Assembly: GCA_019751815.1 (NCBI GenBank)
Contig: JAIEMW010000005.1
Coordinates: 91,297 to 155,296, forward strand
Source: Cyanobacteriota bacterium
GTDB lineage: Bacteria; Cyanobacteriota; Vampirovibrionia; Vampirovibrionales; Vampirovibrionaceae
Direction of reading: 5' to 3'
Length of the DNA: 64,000 nucleotides
Position numbers and translations under genes: made by a program. Within the stretch, counting starts at the first letter, position 1. Each line of letters opens with the position of its first letter. The notes below the pieces were generated by a model. The model saw nothing but the letters and a program-made list of their open reading frames with translations. It was not told the origin of the DNA and made no database searches. Positions 16,245 to 25,363 of the stretch are shown here, in pieces.

Positions 16245-17021
16245 TTAGGTTAAAGTAATTGATCGAGCGATTCCAAATCTATTATCGACATTAAGATAAA
16301 GTTTGGTCGCATCATACAAATGAGGAGTAGATGATTTGGTTGCTGTAATACAAATTCCAGCTAAGTCATATTCTCCACCGTCATAACCCCATAATATTTC
16401 CTGAACCGTTTTTCGAGATGAAATAAATTCTCTTTTTGTTCTGGGAAGTGTTTGAGATTGCACATAAACACTGCCGAAGCCTGCATAATATAAATTATCA
16501 GAATACCATTTAATTTCATCTTGACAGCTACCGTCTCGCACTGACTGATCAGCCCGGTGGAGAATAATGGAAAGTGTGCCTCCCGGCTTTAAGTGCCCAA
16601 GAATCTTTGACATCGTTTGAATAGTGTCTTTCCAGTACATGGCGGTATTAACAGCCACTATTTTATCGAATTGTTCTTCACCTAAGGATAATGACAGGTT
16701 TTCAACGGAACCTGACAATAGCTTTACTTGTCCTTTTTGAATTGCTTCAGCATTTAATTTTTTGGCTTTAACCACCATCAAATCAGAATAATCTATTCCA
16801 ACAACACGGCCATCAGGGACCAATTTGGACAATTCTTGGATGGCAATACCAGGGCCAAAACCAATTTCTAGGATGTGATCATGTTTTTGGGCATTAATGA
16901 CCTTGGCTGCCCAAACGTTCAATTCATAATTTTCATGGAGCATATAATCTCCAAGAAACTCACCAATATAGCCCTCTGGCTTGGCAAAGTTTTCTAGTAA
17001 CGCTTCTCTACTAGCCACCAT
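16245..17021 (-). CDS. SAM-dependent methyltransferase (class I), inverted insert
   Basis: The protein has 258 residues. SAM motif I is LEIGFGPG (about 51..58), the acidic strand-2 end is VVGIDYS, and motif IV/V appears as KIVAVNTAMYW and LKPGGTLSI. It runs against the late genes and is AT-richer than its neighbours, with its own AT-rich upstream region (17022..17110). It has a clear paralogue at 38766..39401 (shared N-terminal FAKP-G-xG and YDLAGICI/YGLAGICI). The substrate is unknown; a small molecule or a lipid quinone is possible. This looks like a lysogeny-expressed moron. Confidence 0.85.
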   Translation of the reverse strand: MVASREALLENFAKPEGYIGEFLGDYMLHENYELNVWAAKVINAQKHDHILEIGFGPGIAIQELSKLVPDGRVVGIDYSDLMVVKAKKLNAEAIQKGQVKLLSGSVENLSLSLGEEQFDKIVAVNTAMYWKDTIQTMSKILGHLKPGGTLSIILHRADQSVRDGSCQDEIKWYSDNLYYAGFGSVYVQSQTLPRTKREFISSRKTVQEILWGYDGGEYDLAGICITATKSSTPHLYDATKLYLNVDNRFGIARSITLT

Positions 17022-17143
17022 AGTAAATACTCCTAATCAAGTCTTGTTATTTAAATAAAAACAATTTATATATACTATTTGCTTCTTCTGGATATTTTGT
17101 TACAAGTCTTAATTTTTTCTTTTTTGCTTAATCACAATGGACT

Positions 17144-17166
17144 CGCCGCCCGAAGCGGCGTTTTTT
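17144..17166 (+). terminator. Intrinsic terminator before the scaffold gene
   Basis: Stem CGCCGC/GCGGCG with a 5-nt loop and six T on the plus strand. It lies between the inverted methyltransferase and the scaffold gene, so it ends transcripts arriving from the portal side or antisense through the insert. Confidence 0.85.
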
Positions 17167-17201
17167 AGTACCGTCCCCACGACGTAAAAGGAGAACAACC
17201 A

Positions 17202-17993
17202 ATGGATGAACACCTCACCACTTCCTCGTCCACTGAAGCCCAGACGTTAAACGAGGCATCACAACCAATAGAAGCATCCGCTTCCCAATCAACCCCAGAG
17301 ACCATCCCGTATGCTCGCTTCAAGGAAGTCAACGACAAATTCCGAACAACCGAGCAAGAGTTAACCTCTCTGAGAGGCGAACTGGATGCACATGCCCGGT
17401 TAAACCAGGAATTGAACGCCGCCCTCATGCTCCTACAGCAGCAGGGAATCAACACTCAGCCTGCCCAGAACGCCAACGAAGCGCAAATCGATCCTTATGA
17501 ATACTGGCAAGCGGCTGAGCAAAATCCCTTGGTGTGGGAGCAAACCCTTTCCCAACGGATTATGTCCCAGGTGATGGATACCTTTTCCAAACAGCAAAAG
17601 GTGGAAACAACCGTAAAAACAGCGGTTGACCAAACCCTTCAGAAATATCCCGATCTCAACAATGAGAAAGGCAAGTATTTCGTGGAAAACTATGCTCGCT
17701 TCTTGGATGAACAGCTCCCATCCCATATTCCGGTGGCCCAGGTCTTTGAAATGGCGGCCAATGAAATTAACCAGTTTATCTCGGGCTTCAGGTCGCAAGG
17801 AATTCAGGAAAGCGAAGCCAGGCTAAAAGAAGCAAAAACCCAAGAGAAGCTTCAGGCATTCACCGAAGGATCCGGTAATTTGATCCCACCGGATGACCCG
17901 TATCAAACCGCTTTGACCAAAGCCAAGAAGACGGGCAACGTGGAGGATTTGATTCGAATGAAAGTCCAACGGATGACTGCTGCCGGGGTATAG
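17202..17993 (+). CDS. Scaffolding protein
   Basis: The protein has 263 residues. It is strongly acidic and hydrophilic, with a Ser/Thr/Gln-rich N-terminus, a coiled-coil-like segment (about 45..80), an Asn/Gln-rich linker, and a basic C-terminus (KAKKTGNVEDLIRMKVQRM). This composition and the position directly before the capsid gene are the hallmarks of podovirus scaffolds. It would guide procapsid assembly and then leave. The ribosome site AAAGGAG is strong. Confidence 0.82.
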   Translation: MDEHLTTSSSTEAQTLNEASQPIEASASQSTPETIPYARFKEVNDKFRTTEQELTSLRGELDAHARLNQELNAALMLLQQQGINTQPAQNANEAQIDPYEYWQAAEQNPLVWEQTLSQRIMSQVMDTFSKQQKVETTVKTAVDQTLQKYPDLNNEKGKYFVENYARFLDEQLPSHIPVAQVFEMAANEINQFISGFRSQGIQESEARLKEAKTQEKLQAFTEGSGNLIPPDDPYQTALTKAKKTGNVEDLIRMKVQRMTAAGV

Positions 17994-18022
17994 CCAACCT
18001 GTAGATTCCTATTGCGTCCCAA

Positions 18023-18039
18023 GCCTCCGTTTAGGAGGC
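18023..18039. other. Hairpin between scaffold and capsid genes
   Basis: GCCTCC-gttta-GGAGGC forms a perfect 6-bp stem 30 bp after the scaffold stop. It has no T run on the plus strand, so it is more likely an RNA-processing or stability element than a terminator. Confidence 0.4.
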
Positions 18040-18080
18040 GTTAAGAAAAATTTCCCAAGCCGTAACAGAGGAATCAAACA

Positions 18081-19184
18081 ATGAGTTTCTTAACGTCATA
18101 CCAGATTCCCGGCGGTCGGGAGGACCTGAGTGATGTGGTGTCCGTCCTGACGCAGCGGGAAACTCCCTTTCTAAACATGGTCATGGATAATTCCTTGGCC
18201 GCTACCTTCCGGAAGCACGAATGGATCAACACCCGGCTGGTGGGCTTCAGAGATAACCTCAATGGGGCCATTACCAACGTGGCCACCACCATTACCGTCT
18301 ATGGTGCCTATCAGGGAGCCAAGACCAAGTATGTGGTCGGCACCGTCCTTCGGATTGACGACGAATACATGACCGTCACTACCGTGAACTCCGCTACGTC
18401 GTTAACGGTAGCACGCGGTTTTGGCGGTACGACTGCCGCTGCCCATAACAATGGTGCACCGGTGGAAATTGTCGCCAAGCCGAAGGCGGAAGGTCATACG
18501 TCTAGCGACGATGACTCTGAAGTCGGAGGCCTAGATTACAACCTGACACAAATCTTTTATCGTCGGTTGAGTCTCTCAGGCACTGCTCAAGCCATCGACG
18601 TGGTTTCCAACGAAAATCAGATGACGGTCCAGGTCCAAAGAAAAATGCGCGAACTATTGAAGGAACTGGAACGATCTCTCATTCTGGGTCTGAGAACCCA
18701 GGATGGAGCTGGTGACAACCGAACCATGGGCGGTTTGGCTCAATTCATTACCCAAGCTGATAGCTCGGGTGGTGCATTAACAACTGCCAAAATCGATAGC
18801 GCGATCATCAAGTTGTTGGAAAATGGTGCAGAACCAGACATTCTTTTGGTCTCTAATGCCCAGAAGAATAAACTCAACAATATGAAGGAATCGCGTGTCA
18901 CCGGTGCCCATCGGCAAAGCGAGCACATGATTGACAATCTGGTGGATATGTATCATTCGGATGCAGGTCCTCTTAAGATTGTTCGATCCAATGACGTGTT
19001 GCCCTGGGAACTGTTCATCCTGGATACCTCCCGAATTAAAGTGACTCCGCTTCAAGGACGCCGATTTGCTATGGAAAAATTGGCAAAGACAGGAGACGCG
19101 GATGATGCTCAAATTCTGGGGGAATATACGTGCGAGATCAAAAACCCGGAAGCACACTATAAAATCACCGGTTTAACTACCTAA
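18081..19184 (+). CDS. Major capsid protein, SU10/DUF5309 type
   Basis: The protein has 367 residues. The start (SFLTSYQIPGGREDLSDVVS) and the following LTQRETPFLNM are typical of the DUF5309 HK97-fold capsids of SU10-like podoviruses. A beta-rich insertion (about 85..140, with VGTVLRIDDEYM) may be a surface domain and resembles repeats in the tail fibres. The C-terminal half has P-domain features (ERSLILGLRTQDG, DILLVSNAQKNKL). It follows the scaffold gene and has a good ribosome site. Confidence 0.9.
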   Translation: MSFLTSYQIPGGREDLSDVVSVLTQRETPFLNMVMDNSLAATFRKHEWINTRLVGFRDNLNGAITNVATTITVYGAYQGAKTKYVVGTVLRIDDEYMTVTTVNSATSLTVARGFGGTTAAAHNNGAPVEIVAKPKAEGHTSSDDDSEVGGLDYNLTQIFYRRLSLSGTAQAIDVVSNENQMTVQVQRKMRELLKELERSLILGLRTQDGAGDNRTMGGLAQFITQADSSGGALTTAKIDSAIIKLLENGAEPDILLVSNAQKNKLNNMKESRVTGAHRQSEHMIDNLVDMYHSDAGPLKIVRSNDVLPWELFILDTSRIKVTPLQGRRFAMEKLAKTGDADDAQILGEYTCEIKNPEAHYKITGLTT

Positions 19185-19288
19185 TCTCTCCTCACTCCCT
19201 CTCTCACCCCCTAAGTTGGGCGGGGAGCTATGGCCATATTGGGTCAAACGCTCCTCGCTCAGCTTTTTCTTTTGGAGTATTCAGGCTA

Positions 19289-19939
19289 ATGAATTTTCTG
19301 GAAATTGTGAATGAAGTTTTAAATGAGCTGGATACACCCACCGTCTCCACGTTATCAGGAGCCACGGGTCTGACGAAGCGGGTGATGAACTGGGTGAATC
19401 GGACGATTTCAGATATATTTAACCGTTCTAATGACTGGGCTTTCCGGGAAGCCACAGGATCCTTAACGACCGTGGCCGGAGTAGATACTTATAGTTTAGC
19501 CTCAACCGTGGATGTAGATAGTTTCAAAACATTGGTTCTTCGAGATACAAAAATACCGTTAACCTATTTGGATTATGAAGATTGGGACCAACGGAATTCT
19601 ACAAGTGGTATACCAGGCTGCTACACCATTTTCCAAAATCAGATTATTTTGTCTCCAAAACCGGATAAAGCCTATACGCTGGATTATCGGCATCAGGTAA
19701 AGCCGGTTAAATTAGTAAATGATACCGACACACCCATTATTCCGGATAAATGGCATCACGTCATTCTGGACGGTTCAACTTATCGGGCCAAATTATTTCT
19801 TAATGATGAAGATTTTCGGGATCAGCAAGCCCTCTACGAGCAAGGTATCAAGCTCATGCTCTCTCACAACCGTGATTTCCTAGGCCGGGAATCTGGCATG
19901 AAGATGGAAGACGGTTGGGTGGATTCTAGTAACTGGTAA
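19289..19939 (+). CDS. Head-tail adaptor protein (gp11-like)
   Basis: The protein has 216 residues. It begins FLEIVNEVLNEL and has W-N-R-x-I-S-D-I in the first helices. Short beta strands follow (YSLASTVDVDSFKTLVLR, IPLTYLDYEDWDQ). This pattern is typical of podovirus adaptor or tail tubular A-type proteins that bind the portal. It lies between capsid and nozzle genes, the standard order. Confidence 0.72.
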   Translation: MNFLEIVNEVLNELDTPTVSTLSGATGLTKRVMNWVNRTISDIFNRSNDWAFREATGSLTTVAGVDTYSLASTVDVDSFKTLVLRDTKIPLTYLDYEDWDQRNSTSGIPGCYTIFQNQIILSPKPDKAYTLDYRHQVKPVKLVNDTDTPIIPDKWHHVILDGSTYRAKLFLNDEDFRDQQALYEQGIKLMLSHNRDFLGRESGMKMEDGWVDSSNW

Positions 19940-19945
19940 AAGCAC

Positions 19946-21457
19946 ATGCCAACGCAAATCTTTTCCGTTAGCAATGCAACGGGAGGCCTGAACCTGCGTG
20001 CTTCCGAGCGTTCCCTTCTGCCAAACGAAGCCCTGGATCTGATGAATGTAGAGCTGACCAAAAACGGGGGTGTTCTCAAGAGTAACGGCTATATCAGGAT
20101 TAATACTGCTCCCATTTCCGGAAGTCCCAAGATTACCGGGATGTTCTACTATGTCAAAGCGAACGGAGCCAAGTATACGCTGGTGACTGCCGGAACCGGC
20201 CTCTATCTGTTAGGCAATGATGGGAGTCTTACTCAGGTCTATAGCAGTCTGGCCAACGGTATTCCCTGTTTCTTTGCGACATTCAACGACGTTTGTATTA
20301 TCGTCAACGGGGTCAACCATCCCTTGGTTTACGATGGCACGACGGTTACCAACCTTCCAAACTGGACGACCATTGAAACCACCGGATATCCCTCCCTGGT
20401 GGAAGTTTGGAAAAATCGGCTCTGGTTGTCGGGCAATCCAGAAAAGCCTTATCGTCTGTATTGGTCCGAACCAGGTAACCATGGCGGTTGGACAACGGCA
20501 GGAGGGGCGGGATCGGTTGATGTGAACCGCAATGATGGCCAGAAAATTACAGGGATTAAAACCTATTTTGATTCGCTGGCCATTTACAAGGAACGTTCCA
20601 TTCACCAGTTGATCGGGGATGCGCCTCCGGGAACCGGGGGACCTAATGAGTTTCGCCTTCGCCCTATTTCCACCGATATCGGGTGTGTGGCTCCCAAAAC
20701 CATTATTAACGTGGGAAATGATCAATACTTCCTGGCAGAAGATCAGGTGGCTTCCCTGAAAACCACCAATGCTTTTGGAGACGTCAACACTCAGAACATT
20801 TCGTATAAGATTCAGCCCATTTTGACCCGGATCAATCGGTCGTTCGTGAAGGATGCCTTTATCCTCCATCAACGGTCCAAGGATCAGATTTGGTTGTTTT
20901 ATCCCGATGGGGTTTCAGACCGAAACAACAAAGTGGTCATCTATGACTACGGGCTTGGGGCATGGACCCAACGGAATGGACTGACCGCTAGTGATGGCGT
21001 AGTCATTGATAGCAAGCCCTATACCGGAACGTATGACGGCAATATCCACCAGCAGGACTTTGGGGGCAACTATAACGGCTCTCCCATTGTGGCATTTTAT
21101 AAGACCCCATGGTATGGGTTTGGGGACTATGCCCGAACCAAAAGGATCCGCTCCGTGGATATGACCGTTCTCCAATATGGGAACTGGAACCTCCAGGTTC
21201 AAACCGCGTTTGATTACCAGTCCTATAGCAGTTCCTTCAACGTGAATCTTGCCCCAACCGGCCAATCCGCATTATGGGGGATTGCGCTCTGGAATCAAGC
21301 CTCATGGTCCAATGTCACTGCCCGACAATCTCGGAAGGTGAGCGATATTGGGATGGGGAAGGTCTTTCAGGTCCATATCTCCAATTCAGGAGCCAACCAG
21401 CCCTTTCATGTGCTGGGGTGGGATGTAGCCTATCAGTTTCGAGGGTTACGGCCATGA
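19946..21457 (+). CDS. Tail nozzle / tubular protein B-like
   Basis: The 503-residue protein is rich in beta strands and Gly/Asn turns. Repeated blade-like units (for example YTLVTAGTGLYLLGNDGS, NGVNHPLVYDGTTV, GAWTQRNGLTASDG) suggest a beta propeller, as in podovirus nozzle proteins. It begins FSVSNATGGLNLRASERSLLPNEALDLMNVE, a typical N-terminus for this family. It follows the adaptor by 6 bp and probably forms the tail tip. Confidence 0.75.
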   Translation: MPTQIFSVSNATGGLNLRASERSLLPNEALDLMNVELTKNGGVLKSNGYIRINTAPISGSPKITGMFYYVKANGAKYTLVTAGTGLYLLGNDGSLTQVYSSLANGIPCFFATFNDVCIIVNGVNHPLVYDGTTVTNLPNWTTIETTGYPSLVEVWKNRLWLSGNPEKPYRLYWSEPGNHGGWTTAGGAGSVDVNRNDGQKITGIKTYFDSLAIYKERSIHQLIGDAPPGTGGPNEFRLRPISTDIGCVAPKTIINVGNDQYFLAEDQVASLKTTNAFGDVNTQNISYKIQPILTRINRSFVKDAFILHQRSKDQIWLFYPDGVSDRNNKVVIYDYGLGAWTQRNGLTASDGVVIDSKPYTGTYDGNIHQQDFGGNYNGSPIVAFYKTPWYGFGDYARTKRIRSVDMTVLQYGNWNLQVQTAFDYQSYSSSFNVNLAPTGQSALWGIALWNQASWSNVTARQSRKVSDIGMGKVFQVHISNSGANQPFHVLGWDVAYQFRGLRP

Positions 21458-21684
21458 TGATTGTTCAATGTTTTGAATGCCTTCAACCTATCTACCGGTT
21501 GAAGCATGTCCCTCAACCCGGCTCTCTCTTTAAGCCGGAACAGTTCGAGTCTCTGCTTCCCAGGCAACATCCGGATCCGCAACATGGGGCTCCGATGGTG
21601 TGCCCTTGGTGTGGAGAGTTTCCGTTTGTGTCCCAGAATACCGGTTACCAAGTTCTAACCATTGAAGAGGGATTACTACCATGA
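21454..21684 (+). CDS. Small zinc-ribbon protein in the late operon
   Basis: The protein has 76 residues and two CxxC pairs (Cys6/Cys9 and Cys50/Cys53, CPWCG), a zinc-ribbon layout with a 40-residue spacer. ATG overlaps the nozzle stop by 4 nt and the stop overlaps the acetyltransferase start by 4 nt, so it is coupled to both. A longer open frame exists upstream but lies wholly in the nozzle gene. Function unknown. Confidence 0.7.
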   Translation: MMIVQCFECLQPIYRLKHVPQPGSLFKPEQFESLLPRQHPDPQHGAPMVCPWCGEFPFVSQNTGYQVLTIEEGLLP

Positions 21685-22301
21685 AGATTGAACTTGCCCC
21701 ATTGAACCAAGGGGAATATTTGATTCAAGTCCTGCCCTACCTGCTGAAATGGTACAAGGATTACGACTATCTCCTATTTGATGATTTTTACCCCACGGAA
21801 GTGGAAGCTTACACTCAGGCTATTGTGGAAGACCTGCTGGAGTTAGGTCCCTATGCTTGGATTATTGAGGTCGAGGAAGAGCCTGCCGGGTTTCTTTACC
21901 TCAATGAATGGTACGGCAGTGGGATGAAACATCATAGCTGTCAAATCCACGCCATTATCGATAAGCAGTTTCACCGGCAAGGGGTAGGGACTGCTGTTGG
22001 GGATTTAATCCTGTCCCTGCTGTTTGAGCAGTTGAGCCTCTTTCGAGTGGAAGGATGGCTGGACCCTGAGAACAAAGCCATGATTTATTTAGCAAAAAAG
22101 ATGGGCTTTAAATTTGAAGGCAATGCCCGAGGCCGGAAACTAGTCAACGGCAAGCCCCGCAATGAATTGATGTTTGGGTTGATCCGCCCCGATTATTTCA
22201 GACGTAAAAAACCACAGATGAGGACTCACCATGAGCCGCAAGAAGAAAAGCAAAGAGAAAGAAGCACCTGCACCCCCTCCACCACCGCCACCTGCCAATA
22301 G
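21681..22301 (+). CDS. GNAT-family N-acetyltransferase
   Basis: The protein has 206 residues. The acetyl-CoA binding loop is RQGVGTAVGDLIL (about 100..112), followed by the RimJ-like signature DPENKAMIYLAKKMGFKFEG. The last ~24 residues are hydrophilic and lie in a 71-nt overlap with the next gene. GNAT proteins are common in podovirus structural operons, where their targets are unknown. It is coupled to the preceding zinc ribbon by ATGA. Confidence 0.88.
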   Translation: MKIELAPLNQGEYLIQVLPYLLKWYKDYDYLLFDDFYPTEVEAYTQAIVEDLLELGPYAWIIEVEEEPAGFLYLNEWYGSGMKHHSCQIHAIIDKQFHRQGVGTAVGDLILSLLFEQLSLFRVEGWLDPENKAMIYLAKKMGFKFEGNARGRKLVNGKPRNELMFGLIRPDYFRRKKPQMRTHHEPQEEKQRERSTCTPSTTATCQ

Positions 22302-22935
22302 CTATAATTATGAAGGAGGGGTTTTGCGCTCCTCCTCTGTTTTTGATCCGGCCCAAAACGCCTATGTGAATAGCGTCTTTCAGGATCCAGCAGAAGTCGC
22401 CGCCAAGCAAAAGCTTTTGGAACAACAGAATTCAATTTTGGCTCGGATTGGAAAGACCACGCCAGAACGTGCTCAGCAATTGAATGAGCATGAGCAGGCA
22501 TTTTATCAACGGGCGGTTCGACCGCTGGATGAAGAATATACCCGAGGAAAGAATCAAGCCCGTGAAGATTTTAACGCCTCTGGTTTTATGAACTCTACCG
22601 GGTATGAAGATTACCGGACCAATAACCTGGACAGGATTTATCAGCAAGGCTTAAAGCAATCCGCTGAAGATGCCAAGCTGGCTCGGGAGCAATTGGCCGC
22701 TCAGGATGATGCCAATTTATTAGCGCAATATAACTCAATTTCTGGCGGCCTTGATGCCAATATTGCCAATAATCTCCGGGTGGGCGATTTTGCACGAGTT
22801 GGTTCCGCTAACTTGAACCAATACCTTTCAGATAGCTACCGAAACCAATTGGAGAATTCGCGGCTGCAACGGTCATATTCACAACAGGAACGAAGCAGCC
22901 CCCCTTTCTGGCGACGGTTACTGTTCGGATTTTAA
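22231..22935 (+). CDS. Putative internal virion protein (proline-tract type)
   Basis: The protein has 234 residues. It begins with a basic patch (SRKKKSKEKE) and a run of nine prolines broken only by alanine. Long helices rich in Gln, Asn and Arg follow (LLEQQNSILARIGKTTPERAQQLNEHE), with a basic end. Such composition suits a small ejection or tail-chamber protein. Position behind nozzle and acetyltransferase genes supports this. No family is recognised. Confidence 0.6.
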   Translation: MSRKKKSKEKEAPAPPPPPPPANSYNYEGGVLRSSSVFDPAQNAYVNSVFQDPAEVAAKQKLLEQQNSILARIGKTTPERAQQLNEHEQAFYQRAVRPLDEEYTRGKNQAREDFNASGFMNSTGYEDYRTNNLDRIYQQGLKQSAEDAKLAREQLAAQDDANLLAQYNSISGGLDANIANNLRVGDFARVGSANLNQYLSDSYRNQLENSRLQRSYSQQERSSPPFWRRLLFGF

Positions 22936-22944
22936 GGAGAACAA

Positions 22945-23421
22945 ATGATGCCAATACCATGGGCTGCCATTCTGCAAGCTGCACAATTGGGCATGCAGGC
23001 CTCCAAAATGTTTATGGACCGGAAAAAGGGTAATTCCAGTGGAGACGAGGAAACACCCTTTCAAGGCCGGGTGCTCCAAGGCCGTGTCAGTTATGAGGAC
23101 GATCTGGGCCAATCTGGGCAAGACGGTTTATGGGATAACGGTTCCTATATGGAACGGATTCCTTGGCGCAAGATTCCACAAGTCGCTGGACAACTCTATT
23201 CCAAGCTGGGTCTTCCGGAACGGAATAATCAACTCACTGTAAATAATACCGATATTGCACCTGTGGCTCCCGGTGCAGGGATCTCTGCCACTCCCATGAA
23301 TTTACCACCGGTTCCCCGGATGCCGTTTGAAGGTCGATCGTTTGGTGTCTCTTCATTGGGTTCATCGGAACCCGACTTTCTCCGCCTTCGGGATATTTTG
23401 ACCCGCTACCGCTTGAGGTAA
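22945..23421 (+). CDS. Hypothetical virion-associated protein
   Basis: The protein has 158 residues. It begins with a short amphipathic or membrane-active helix (PWAAILQAAQLGMQASKMF), followed by a long Gly/Pro-rich, probably flexible region. The length and the leading helix fit the first of the T7-type internal core proteins, but no sequence motif confirms it. The ribosome site is AAGGAG. Confidence 0.55.
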   Translation: MMPIPWAAILQAAQLGMQASKMFMDRKKGNSSGDEETPFQGRVLQGRVSYEDDLGQSGQDGLWDNGSYMERIPWRKIPQVAGQLYSKLGLPERNNQLTVNNTDIAPVAPGAGISATPMNLPPVPRMPFEGRSFGVSSLGSSEPDFLRLRDILTRYRLR

Positions 23422-23428
23422 GCCATTT

Positions 23429-24403
23429 ATGTCGAATCCATATCCCAATCAATTTCCCTTTTACCAAAGAACCTTTAGCCAGGAACATCCCTATATGGCG
23501 GGTCTGGCTCGGATGTTCGGGGCTGCCGGAAGTGGACAAGGGATGATCACCGGTGGGATGAAGTCTGCGATGGAAGGGTATGCCCAGGATCAGGAGCTGG
23601 CCCGCCAGAGAGCCATGCAACTCTACCAGATGCAAGAACGGGCACGGATGGCTCAATCTGCTGGGCTTCCGGTGAATGATTATACGACTTTGCCAGTCGA
23701 TGAACTGAAAACTTTTGGAGAGATGCAGGGCAACTACAACGTAGGGCAAATTTACCAAGATGCATATGAAGGCCGGGTACCCCAGATGGCCGGAAAGGTT
23801 TTCAATTATCAGGCTGTCTCACCCTTGGTTCAGGAAGCGCAGAAAGAACAGTTCAAGCAATACCAGAATCAACGCAATGCCCAAAACCTGCCTTATGCAC
23901 TCAATGCGATTCAAGGGCAACCAATCCCCCAAGGAGCCGCTTTTCCTGAAAACATGGCAACCTCTATCCTCCAAAATTACACCACCCGGCAAAATAACCA
24001 AGATCGATTGAATCAACAGCAACCCCTTGTGGATTCACGGGTTCAAAACACCCAATCAGGAACGCAACTCAATAATGCCCGAACGAAAAAGACACAAGTG
24101 GATACCCAACTGGCTCCCCTGAAGGCAAGCCATAGCGGTGGTGGAAGGGGTCGTCCTAAAGCCACTTACGATCCAGCAGCCGTTCAAGGGATCCTCGATA
24201 AAATTCAAGATCCGGCTCAAAAGGCTTACTGGTCGGAGTATTACCGACGCAAAGGAAGTTTACCGGTATCGGTGGTCAACCCAAAAGGCGGCAATTCCGG
24301 AAGCCTGGCGGATAAGATTAAGCAAATCAAAGGGGGAGCCTCTGGCGCTTCTGGCGGTAATCCGAATGAGGCCCGACGGAAAAGCCTGGGCATTGAATAC
24401 TGA
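23429..24403 (+). CDS. Hypothetical internal virion / ejection protein
   Basis: The protein has 324 residues. A glycine-rich start (GLARMFGAAGSGQGMITGGMK) is followed by very Gln/Arg-rich helices (QELARQRAMQLYQMQERARM) and an Asn/Gln-rich middle, with a basic Gly/Ser tail. This is the composition of phage ejection proteins. Its TGATG stop/start junction couples it to the MT-A70 gene. Confidence 0.55.
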   Translation: MSNPYPNQFPFYQRTFSQEHPYMAGLARMFGAAGSGQGMITGGMKSAMEGYAQDQELARQRAMQLYQMQERARMAQSAGLPVNDYTTLPVDELKTFGEMQGNYNVGQIYQDAYEGRVPQMAGKVFNYQAVSPLVQEAQKEQFKQYQNQRNAQNLPYALNAIQGQPIPQGAAFPENMATSILQNYTTRQNNQDRLNQQQPLVDSRVQNTQSGTQLNNARTKKTQVDTQLAPLKASHSGGGRGRPKATYDPAAVQGILDKIQDPAQKAYWSEYYRRKGSLPVSVVNPKGGNSGSLADKIKQIKGGASGASGGNPNEARRKSLGIEY

Positions 24404-24972
24404 TGTATTCCGTTATTTTGACTGATCCACCCTGGAAGTATAACAGCCGGGCGAATCATAAAACACGTTTTCGCGGTGGGGCTTGCGGGCATTATGGTCT
24501 AATGACAACCCAGGAAATCTGCAACTTACCCATTGCCAGTCTTGCTGACGAGAATGCCGTTTTGTTTTTGTGGGCTACCTTCCCGATGATTCAGGATGCC
24601 TTCAAGGTGATTGAAGCCTGGGGTTTTGAGTACAAGACCATTGGTTTTACTTGGGCCAAGCTGAATCCGGTTTCTCTGACGCCCTTCTTTGGGGTGGGCT
24701 ATTACACCAAAAGCAACGCTGAACCATGCTTGTTGGCAACACGGGGCAACGTTTTGAAACCCGCAGTCAATACCGTTTCCAGTCTGATCCTTTCGCCCCG
24801 GCGAGAGCACTCTCGAAAGCCGGATGAAGTATATGAGCGAATTGAGCAGATGTATCCCAATGCTAAAAAGCTTGAACTATTTGCCCGACACAAGCGACTG
24901 GGCTGGGATAGTTGGGGAGACGAGATTATGCCTGACATTCAACTTGGAGACAGATCCCATGCAATTGAATGA
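24403..24972 (+). CDS. MT-A70-type adenine methyltransferase
   Basis: The protein has 189 residues. The catalytic DPPW motif is at 8..11, with LFLWATFPM and the conserved ending AVNTVSSLILSPRREHSRKP. MT-A70-type bacterial and phage enzymes make N6-methyladenine in DNA. It probably modifies phage DNA against restriction, complementing the ArdC-type protein. It starts in a 1-nt overlap with the previous gene and overlaps the next gene by 14 nt. Confidence 0.92.
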   Translation: MYSVILTDPPWKYNSRANHKTRFRGGACGHYGLMTTQEICNLPIASLADENAVLFLWATFPMIQDAFKVIEAWGFEYKTIGFTWAKLNPVSLTPFFGVGYYTKSNAEPCLLATRGNVLKPAVNTVSSLILSPRREHSRKPDEVYERIEQMYPNAKKLELFARHKRLGWDSWGDEIMPDIQLGDRSHAIE

Positions 24973-25363
24973 TTTGCCAAAGGATTGGGTTTATTACTTC
25001 GCTTCCCCCTATACGTCCCCTTGTGATTACATTCGGGAATTACGGTATTTGGATGTAATCAAGGTTGCAACCGATCTCATTCGGCAGGATTTTACCCTCA
25101 TCGAACCCATTGCCATGAGTCACCAGCATGCCCAACGTTTTGGTTTACCAGGTACTTATACGTTTTGGCAAAAGCGGGATCGGAAATTTATCGATCTATG
25201 TGATGCCGTCATGGTGTGCCTATTGGATGGCTGGGACCAATCCGTTGGTGTCACCGATGAAATCAGCTATGCCAAGAGTCAAGAAAAGCCAGTCTATTAT
25301 TTAAGCCCGCCTGATTTACGCTTGGTATCCGAAGAGGAAGCGTTAAGCTATGCCCTACATTAA
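24959..25363 (+). CDS. DUF1937/DUF4406-like nucleoside deoxyribosyltransferase-fold protein
   Basis: The protein has 134 residues. YYFASPYTSP near the start, the helix with ATDLIRQDFTLIEPIAMSH, and DAVMVCLLDGWDQSVGVTDEI are the features of the small nucleoside 2-deoxyribosyltransferase-like fold. ATG at 24959 is chosen because the frame upstream lies in the methyltransferase gene; GGAG is about 10 nt before it. A role in nucleotide salvage or base handling is plausible beside the DNA methyltransferase and dNMP kinase. Confidence 0.75.
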   Translation: MQLNDLPKDWVYYFASPYTSPCDYIRELRYLDVIKVATDLIRQDFTLIEPIAMSHQHAQRFGLPGTYTFWQKRDRKFIDLCDAVMVCLLDGWDQSVGVTDEISYAKSQEKPVYYLSPPDLRLVSEEEALSYALH

